Source of the DNA: JBDSLU01 sp039916225
GTDB taxonomy: Bacteria; Acidobacteriota; Vicinamibacteria; Vicinamibacterales; Vicinamibacteraceae
Direction of reading: 5' to 3'
Assembly: GCA_039916225.1 (NCBI GenBank)
Contig: JBDSLU010000465.1
Span: forward strand, 1-5,359
Length of the DNA stretch: 5,359 bases
Under the pieces are notes generated by a model. That model saw only the letters and a program-made list of their open reading frames with translations, made no database searches and had not been told where the DNA came from. How positions within the stretch are numbered: position 1 is the stretch's first letter; the number at the start of each line of letters is the position of its first letter. Shown piece by piece: positions 1 to 4,230 of this stretch. A program made the translations under genes and the position numbers.

Positions 1-266
1 CGCTTCGGCTCGTCCTGCCGGCGGTGATGGCGCTGCTGGCGCCCGGCGGGCGCCTCGTCGCGCTCGTGAAGCCGCAGTTCGAGGCCGGTCGCGAGGACGT
101 CGGCTCCGGCGGAATCGTCCGCGATCCTGCGGTCCACGCGCGGGTGGTCGCCGACGTGATCGCCGAAGCGATCCGCCTCGGGCTCGCGCACCAAGGCACC
201 ACGCCGTCGCCGATCGAGGGCGCCGAAGGGAATCGCGAGTTCCTGACGGTCTTCGCGCGGGGCTAG
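1..266 (+). CDS. tlyA: TlyA-family rRNA 2'-O-methyltransferase, C-terminal fragment
   Basis: This is the last ~87 codons of a gene entering from the left; the reading frame starts at base 3 and ends with TAG at 264-266. The fragment has the end of a Rossmann-fold SAM-dependent methyltransferase: a hydrophobic strand-helix reading LVLPAVMALLAPGG, then VALVKPQFEAGREDVGSGG and IVRDPAVH, a signature I recognise from TlyA/hemolysin-A proteins. It closes with the family's usual GNREFLTVF-type ending. Characterised TlyA proteins methylate 2'-OH groups of cytidines in 16S and/or 23S rRNA; the N-terminal S4-like RNA-binding domain and the SAM motif would lie outside the window, so full integrity cannot be judged. 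TlyA next to nadK on the same strand is a familiar bacterial arrangement and supports the call. Family assignment is confident; the exact methylated nucleotide is not inferable. Confidence 0.9.
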   Translation, partial: LRLVLPAVMALLAPGGRLVALVKPQFEAGREDVGSGGIVRDPAVHARVVADVIAEAIRLGLAHQGTTPSPIEGAEGNREFLTVFARG

Positions 267-305
267 CCGGGCGGCGTGGGCTGCGGCGGCTGCGTCCGTT
301 GCCCA

Positions 306-336
306 GTCGGCGGCGTCGGCGGCGTCGGCGGCGTCG
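306..336. repeat. 9-bp GC-rich tandem repeat in the tlyA-nadK spacer
   Basis: Unit GTCGGCGGC is repeated about 3.4 times without mismatch (306-314, 315-323, 324-332, then GTCG), ending where the sequence turns to TTTGC. It lies in the 123-bp gap between the tlyA stop and the nadK start. The period is a multiple of three, which would suit a coding repeat. On the opposite strand it would read as a Thr-Pro-Pro repeat, but that frame runs antisense into nadK and looks like no protein I know. Most likely a slippage-prone microsatellite in non-coding DNA. Confidence 0.8.
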
Positions 337-345
337 TTTGCAGCG

Positions 346-361
346 GCCGGGTCGCCCCGGC
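346..361 (+). other. Small GC hairpin upstream of nadK
   Basis: A perfect 6-bp stem, GCCGGG (346-351) and CCCGGC (356-361), encloses a TCGC tetraloop. It lies 28 bp before the nadK start codon. No T-run follows, so it is not a convincing intrinsic terminator for tlyA. It could fold in the nadK leader or be chance in very GC-rich DNA. No function is assigned. Confidence 0.35.
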
Positions 362-389
362 GATCCAGCGGCTGCGATAAGCTGACGGC

Positions 390-1274
390 GTGAAGTGGCC
401 GGCCATCCGCCGCGTCGGGATCGTCGTCAAGCCGCGGCTCGACGGCGGGCCGCGGGTCGTCCGCGATCTGGTCGCGTGGCTGACCGCGCGGGCGATTGAT
501 CCGGTGCTGGACGAAGCCAGCGCCGCCGTCGAAGGCAGCGGCACGCACCGCACCGTCCCCGCCGACGCGCTGCCCGCCGAAGTCGATCTCATCGTCGTGC
601 TCGGCGGCGACGGGACGCTGCTCGCGACCGCCCGTCGCATCGCGCTCGCCGGGGCCGACGTCGCGGTGCTGGCCGTGAACTTCGGCAGCCTGGGCTTCCT
701 GACCGAGACGACGCTGCCCGAGCTCTACGCCGCCCTCGAGCGCGTCGTCGCCGGGACCGCCGCCGTCGAGACGCGCACGATGCTGCAGATGCGGATCGTC
801 CGCGACGGCGCAGTGCGGCACCAGACGCCGGTCCTGAACGACGTCGTCGTCAATCGCGGCCCGCTGTCGCGGATGACCGACCTGTCGGTCCACGTCGACG
901 ATCTGTTCGTGGCCCGGTTCAAGGCGGACGGCCTCATCGTCGCCACCGCCACCGGATCGACCGCCTACAACCTGTCCGTCGGCGGCCCGATCGTCCACCC
1001 GCACGTCGACGCGATCGTGCTGACGCCGATCGCGCCGCACACGCTGACCAACCGGCCGGTGGTGTTGCCGGCCACCGCCGCGCTGACCATCCAGCCGATC
1101 ATCGCCGGCGGCGAAGACATCTTCGTCACCGCGGACGGCCAGACCGGCTACCCGTTGTCCGCCGCCGACGCCGTGACGGTGACGCGCGCCGACCGCGTCC
1201 TGCGGCTGGTGCGTTCGACCGAGCGCTCCTACTTCGGCGTCCTGCGGCAGAAATTGAAATGGGCCGAGCGGTAG
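390..1274 (+). CDS. nadK: NAD kinase
   Basis: ATP (or polyphosphate)-dependent NAD kinase, cytoplasmic, making NADP from NAD. The 294-residue product has the family's usual length and motif order: a first strand RVGIVVKPR (8-16), the GGDGT nucleotide-binding motif at 72-76 (D74 is the expected catalytic aspartate), NFGSLGFLTE at 97-106, the LND motif at 149-151, and the NAD-binding stretch ADGLIVATATGSTAY at 179-193 followed by GGPIVHP. The commonest version of that stretch has TPTGSTAY; here the proline is alanine (A187). LTPIAPHTLTNRPVV at 211-225 is also typical. The start is GTG at 390: a TAA in the same frame at 378-380 excludes anything upstream, and the next candidates would delete the first strand. 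No clear Shine-Dalgarno sequence precedes it. It probably follows tlyA in one transcript. Whether it prefers ATP or polyphosphate cannot be read from these motifs. Confidence 0.97.
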   Translation: MKWPAIRRVGIVVKPRLDGGPRVVRDLVAWLTARAIDPVLDEASAAVEGSGTHRTVPADALPAEVDLIVVLGGDGTLLATARRIALAGADVAVLAVNFGSLGFLTETTLPELYAALERVVAGTAAVETRTMLQMRIVRDGAVRHQTPVLNDVVVNRGPLSRMTDLSVHVDDLFVARFKADGLIVATATGSTAYNLSVGGPIVHPHVDAIVLTPIAPHTLTNRPVVLPATAALTIQPIIAGGEDIFVTADGQTGYPLSAADAVTVTRADRVLRLVRSTERSYFGVLRQKLKWAER

Positions 1275-1306
1275 CTCTGAGCCCAGCTCAGAGCTGGGCT
1301 CAGAGC
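1274..1306. terminator. Long dyad between convergent genes, probable bidirectional terminator
   Basis: A perfect 16-bp inverted repeat (1274-1289 against 1291-1306) has a single central A at 1290; in RNA it would form about a 15-bp stem with a 3-nt loop. It begins on the last base of the nadK stop codon and ends 5 bp before the mltG stop codon, almost filling the 37-bp convergent gap. This fits a terminator used from both sides. A short T-run occurs 8 nt beyond the stem on the + strand (1315-1318), already inside mltG; on the - strand there is no immediate T-tract, so it is not a textbook intrinsic terminator. Shorter internal hairpins are also possible, e.g. CTGAGC (1277-1282) with GCTCAG (1286-1291). 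Confidence 0.75.
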
Positions 1307-1311
1307 GGATG

Positions 1312-2346
1312 TCATTTTCTGCCAGCGGCGCGGCGCTGATCCCGGAAATACTGGACCTGATGCTGGTGGACGTTGCGGTTGTGCTCGTCGAGCGTGGCCG
1401 CGAAGACGTGTGAGCCGTCGTTGCGGCTGACGAAGTACAGGTAGGGGACGTCGGCCGGGGCCACCGCGGCCGCGAGGGAGGCTCGCCCCGGCGCGGCGAT
1501 CGGCCCGGGTGGCAGGCCGCTGTAGCGGTAGGTGTTGTAGGGCGAGTCGAACTGCAGGTTCTCGCGGGTCAGGTTGCCGTTCCAGCGTCCAGCTTTCTGC
1601 AGCGCGAAGATCACCGTCGGATCGCACTGCATGCCCATGCCGATCCGCATCCGGTTCTGATAGACGGCCGACACGAGCGGCCGCTCCTCGGGCCGGCTGG
1701 TCTCCTTCTCGATCAGTGAGGCGATCGTCACCACCTGCCGCGTCGTCAGCCCCCGCGCCCGGGCCGCGTCGCGCAGCTTGGCGTCGTAGGTGGCCAGGAA
1801 CCGTCGCGCCATCTGCTCGATGAGCATCTCGGCGCCGGCGTCCCGCGGCAGGTTGTAGGTCTCGGGGAACAGGTAGCCCTCGAGATCGTCCGCGCTCGTA
1901 TCGACGTCGTGGACGAGCGAGGCGCGGCGCGCCGCCTCCGTGAACATCGCCTTGGTGCCGAGGCCGGCGGTCTCGAAGACCGCGGCCATCTCGGCGACGG
2001 TCAGGCCTTCGGGAAACGTCACGGGACGCAGGAACACGCTGCCGGCCACCAGCCGGTCGACCACGTCGGTCGCCCGCAACTGGCCGGTGAAGCGGTACTC
2101 GCCGGCTTTCAGCGTCCGGGCCGCGCCACGTCGCCACACCGCGAGACGGAAGGCCCAATCGTTCTTGATGATGCCGGCCTCGACGAGGCGGTGGCCGATC
2201 GCGGAGACGCCGAGCCCGTGCGGGATGTCGACGAACACTTCCGGCGCGGCGATGCCCTGATAGGGCTGATCGAGGCTGCGCAGGGCGACGGCGCCGACCG
2301 CCGCCACGACGATGGCGAGCACCAGGAGGCGGAGCAGCGCGCGCAT
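1312..2346 (-). CDS. mltG: Endolytic murein transglycosylase MltG (YceG-like)
   Basis: Inner-membrane lytic transglycosylase that cleaves within newly made glycan strands and is thought to end or size them as they leave the synthases. The 344-residue product has one N-terminal membrane segment (about residues 4-23) with arginines on its cytoplasmic side. A LysM-like/YceG region follows (VDIPHGLGVSAIGHRLVEAG, 39-58), then the catalytic domain with EGYLFPETY (156-164), ASLIEKET (209-216), MQCDPTVIFAL (239-249), SPYNTY (268-273) and GLPPGPIAAPG (277-287). E213 in the IEKET motif aligns with the catalytic glutamate of E. coli MltG. The length is normal for the family. The ATG at 2346 is chosen because it begins the membrane anchor and overlaps the ruvX stop in TGATG; AGGAG lies 11 nt upstream on the coding strand. 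The same frame stays open further upstream only because it runs across ruvX. Confidence 0.96.
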   Translation of the reverse strand: MRALLRLLVLAIVVAAVGAVALRSLDQPYQGIAAPEVFVDIPHGLGVSAIGHRLVEAGIIKNDWAFRLAVWRRGAARTLKAGEYRFTGQLRATDVVDRLVAGSVFLRPVTFPEGLTVAEMAAVFETAGLGTKAMFTEAARRASLVHDVDTSADDLEGYLFPETYNLPRDAGAEMLIEQMARRFLATYDAKLRDAARARGLTTRQVVTIASLIEKETSRPEERPLVSAVYQNRMRIGMGMQCDPTVIFALQKAGRWNGNLTRENLQFDSPYNTYRYSGLPPGPIAAPGRASLAAAVAPADVPYLYFVSRNDGSHVFAATLDEHNRNVHQHQVQYFRDQRRAAGRK

Positions 2347-2816
2347 CAGCGGACCGGCTCCTGGACCGCGGCGACGTCGGGCACGGGCTGGTCGAGGAAG
2401 TCCTGCAGGATCACCGCGGCGGCGGCGGCGTCGAGCCGCGGCTTCCGCTTGCGCCAATCCCGCTCGCCGACGCTCAGCCGGGCCTCGGCCTCGACGCTGG
2501 ACAGGCGCTCGTCCTGAATGAAGACCGGCAGCGCCGTCCGGGTGCGCAGCCGCGCGATGAAGGCATCGACGTCGGCCGTCTCGGTGCTGGCGCGGCCATC
2601 GAGGTGCAGCGGCCGGCCGACGACGATCGCCGACAGCCCATCCGGCTGCGCGGCGAGTTGGTCCGCCGTTCGCAATATCTCGCCGAGCGGCGGCTGCGCG
2701 GTAATGACCGCGTAGGGCGTCGCCAGAGTGCCGGTCGGATCGCTCAAGGCAAGGCCGGTACGCCTCCGGCCGATATCCAGGGCAAGCACACGACCGGACC
2801 GGACCGCACCCGTCAT
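2346..2816 (-). CDS. ruvX: RuvX/YqgF family RNase H-like nuclease
   Basis: Small RNase H-fold protein of the YqgF family, long annotated as a putative Holliday-junction resolvase and linked in E. coli to 16S rRNA 5'-end processing; cytoplasmic. The 156-residue product, slightly longer than the usual ~140, shows the family motifs in order: ALDIGRRRTGLALSD (12-26, with D14), IVVGRPLHLDG (64-74), FIQDERLSSVEA (99-110, with E103) and RLDAAAAAVILQDFLD (127-142, with D129). D14, E103 and D129 match the expected acidic metal-binding residues, so it should be active. Start: ATG at 2816; a GTG at codon 10 (2789) would begin right at the first strand and is possible but gives an unusually tight N-terminus. 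I see no good Shine-Dalgarno before 2816. It is first in a two-gene unit with mltG, a widespread pairing, and overlaps it by one base. Confidence 0.95.
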   Translation of the reverse strand: MTGAVRSGRVLALDIGRRRTGLALSDPTGTLATPYAVITAQPPLGEILRTADQLAAQPDGLSAIVVGRPLHLDGRASTETADVDAFIARLRTRTALPVFIQDERLSSVEAEARLSVGERDWRKRKPRLDAAAAAVILQDFLDQPVPDVAAVQEPVR

Positions 2817-2834
2817 GCCTGGGAGTCTGCCAGA
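2817..2834. promoter_or_regulatory. 18-bp divergent intergenic gap with a ribosome binding site
   Basis: Only 18 bp lie between the predicted ATG of ruvX (- strand) and the ATG of the EnvC-like gene (+ strand). GGGAG at 2821-2825 sits 9 nt before the + strand ATG and is the best ribosome binding site here, supporting that start. No comparable site serves ruvX. The gap is too short to hold promoters, so transcription in each direction must begin inside the other gene's coding DNA, or ruvX starts later. I could not identify convincing -35/-10 boxes for either gene. Confidence 0.55.
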
Positions 2835-4199
2835 ATGCACACGATCGTGGGAAGACTTGCCACTGTCCGTGTCGCGCACGCGGTGATTTTCGCGATCGCG
2901 ATGGTGAGCCCGGGCTCGCCCGTGGCGGCCCAGGCCGTCCCGGCCCCGCCTGCCCTTGCCTCGGCTGCAAAGGCCCCGGCCGCCCCGGCCCAGCCCAATA
3001 CAGCCCAGCCCAATCCAGCCCAGCCCAGTCCGACCGAGCCCAGTTCGGCCCAGCCCAGTCCGACCCAGTCCAGCGCGCCGCCGCGCGCCGCGACCCCGCC
3101 GACCCGCACCCGGATCCCGGCCTCTCCGAAGATCCTCGATGCCCGACTCGCCCAGGCTCGGGCGGAATCCTCTCGCCTGGCTGGCGAGCAGCGGACGCTC
3201 CTCACCCGCCTGCGCCAGATCGAGCTGGCGATCGAGACCCGCGAGCTGGAACGCGAGAAGACGACCCGGGCCCGGCTCGTGTCCACGAAGGCCGTAGACG
3301 CCGCCGTCACCCACGTCGCGGCGGCCGACGCCGAGCTGGCCGAGCTGATGCCGGAGGTACGGACGCGGCTCACCCGCCTCTATCGACTGATGCCGCTCGG
3401 CTACGACCGCCTCCTGTTCTCCCTCGACGATGCGCGGACCTTCGATCGCGCGGCGCGCGTCGTCGCCGTGCTGGCACGGCGCGACCGCGAGCGGCTCGAA
3501 CGCTTCGCACAGTTGCGCGCCTCGCGCGCCGGCGACGTCGAGCGCCTTCGGCGCGAGCGCGACACGCTCGACCTGCTGACGCAGCGCCTCGCCGGTGAGG
3601 AAGCGGCGCTCGCCGAGACCGCCGGGATCCAGCAGCGCCTGCTGGCCGACGTGCGGGAACGCCGCGACCTGAATGCGCAGCTGGTCCGGGAGCTGGCGGC
3701 CGCGCGCGATCGGCTCGAGCAGTCCATGGCCGAGCTGACCGCTGATCGCGGCGCCTCGTCGGTGGCCCTGCCCGGCGGCGGACGCTTGAAGGCCGGCACC
3801 ATGGCGTGGCCCGTGCCTGGCCGCATCGATGCCCGCTTCGGCCGGCAGGCGTCGAGCCGTTTCGGGACGATGGTCAATCGCAATGGCATCGACATCGGGA
3901 CGGACGTTGGATCGCCGGTAACGGCCGTGCAGGCGGGAACGGTCGCCTATGCGGACGCCTTTGCCGGCTTCGGCCGGGTGGTCATCGTCGATCACGGCGG
4001 CCGCTTCTACACGCTCTACGGCCATCTGGGCTCGGTCGACGTCTCCAAAGGTGCGGTCGTCCACGCGGGCGACGAAATCGGTACGGTCGGGATGGCGCCC
4101 ACCGGCACGCCGTCGCTGTATTTCGAGGTCAGGATCGACGGTCGGCCGGCCGATCCCGTACAATGGCTGAAGCCTGCCCCGTCGAAACCACCCGCGTGA
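2835..4199 (+). CDS. EnvC/NlpD-type murein hydrolase activator (degenerate M23 domain)
   Basis: A 454-residue exported protein with EnvC architecture. Residues 1 to about 33 form a signal peptide (arginines, hydrophobic core around AHAVIFAIAMV, AAQA-like cleavage region). Residues ~34-95 are a Pro/Ala/Ser-rich linker with pentapeptide-like repeats. Residues ~99-303 are charged, heptad-like coiled coil. Residues ~323-448 are an M23/LytM fold. Compared with active LytM, the first zinc His is R349 (RNGID; D353 is kept), and the HxH pair is S427/Y429 (SLYFE). H397 in LYGHL is kept. E. coli EnvC also has SLYFE and is a non-enzymatic activator of amidases AmiA/B, so this protein most likely activates a peptidoglycan amidase in the periplasm instead of cutting. 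ATG 2835 is chosen for its GGGAG site and complete signal peptide; the frame is open upstream only across ruvX. The S41 gene follows after 31 bp, matching the common envC-ctpA order. FtsEX, the usual EnvC partner, is not in the window. Confidence 0.9.
   Translation: MHTIVGRLATVRVAHAVIFAIAMVSPGSPVAAQAVPAPPALASAAKAPAAPAQPNTAQPNPAQPSPTEPSSAQPSPTQSSAPPRAATPPTRTRIPASPKILDARLAQARAESSRLAGEQRTLLTRLRQIELAIETRELEREKTTRARLVSTKAVDAAVTHVAAADAELAELMPEVRTRLTRLYRLMPLGYDRLLFSLDDARTFDRAARVVAVLARRDRERLERFAQLRASRAGDVERLRRERDTLDLLTQRLAGEEAALAETAGIQQRLLADVRERRDLNAQLVRELAAARDRLEQSMAELTADRGASSVALPGGGRLKAGTMAWPVPGRIDARFGRQASSRFGTMVNRNGIDIGTDVGSPVTAVQAGTVAYADAFAGFGRVVIVDHGGRFYTLYGHLGSVDVSKGAVVHAGDEIGTVGMAPTGTPSLYFEVRIDGRPADPVQWLKPAPSKPPA
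2988..3074 (+). repeat. Coding repeat: Ala-Gln-Pro-rich pentapeptide units in the EnvC-like linker
   Basis: About 15-bp units translate as AQPNT, AQPNP, AQPSP-TEPSS and AQPSP-TQSSA (residues 52-80). The first two units (2988-3002, 3003-3017) differ at one base. An exact 18-bp copy, GCCCAGCCCAGTCCGACC, occurs at 3018-3035 and again at 3048-3065, so the second half has a 30-bp period. The DNA similarity points to recent duplication or slippage. The peptide is flexible and probably a spacer between the signal peptide and the coiled coil. Confidence 0.85.
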
Positions 4200-4214
4200 A
4201 GGCGCTCCGGCCGC

Positions 4215-4220
4215 AAGGGA
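4215..4220 (+). promoter_or_regulatory. Ribosome binding site of the S41 gene
   Basis: AAGGGA lies 10 nt before the ATG at 4231, inside the 31-bp gap after the EnvC-like stop codon. It supports this start. There is no terminator-like hairpin in the gap, so the two genes are probably co-transcribed. Confidence 0.6.
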
Positions 4221-4230
4221 TCACGTCACC

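Noticed and set aside
263..640. Antisense open frame (- strand) with Thr-Pro-Pro repeats across the tlyA-nadK spacer into nadK
   Set aside because: It overlaps the well-supported nadK gene, its repeats come from the 9-bp tandem DNA repeat, and the composition (Arg/Ser/Thr/Pro) is typical of a GC-rich shadow frame.
1229..2158. Long - strand frame over mltG
   Set aside because: An out-of-frame shadow of mltG: very Arg/Gly/Pro-rich, with no recognisable domain.
1909..2517. Long + strand frame antisense to mltG and ruvX
   Set aside because: It lies opposite two genes with intact family motifs, and its composition is that of complementary-strand translation.
2604..2834. In-frame upstream extension of the EnvC-like gene across ruvX
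   Set aside because: It would bury the signal peptide inside the protein and overlap ruvX; GGGAG and a complete signal peptide support ATG 2835.
2347..2970. Upstream extension of the mltG frame over ruvX
   Set aside because: The membrane anchor begins at ATG 2346; upstream residues are a low-complexity Arg/Ala/Pro shadow of ruvX.
2988..3074. Possible CRISPR-like array or IS remnant at the CAGCCCA repeats
   Set aside because: Units are too short, have no unique spacers, keep the reading frame and encode a Pro-rich linker.
2817..4163. Apparent 450-codon N-terminal extension of ruvX, antisense to the EnvC-like gene
   Set aside because: Its sequence has no family similarity I can see and includes a GLGRT repeat that is just the complement of the coding linker repeat. 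RuvX is complete from 2816.
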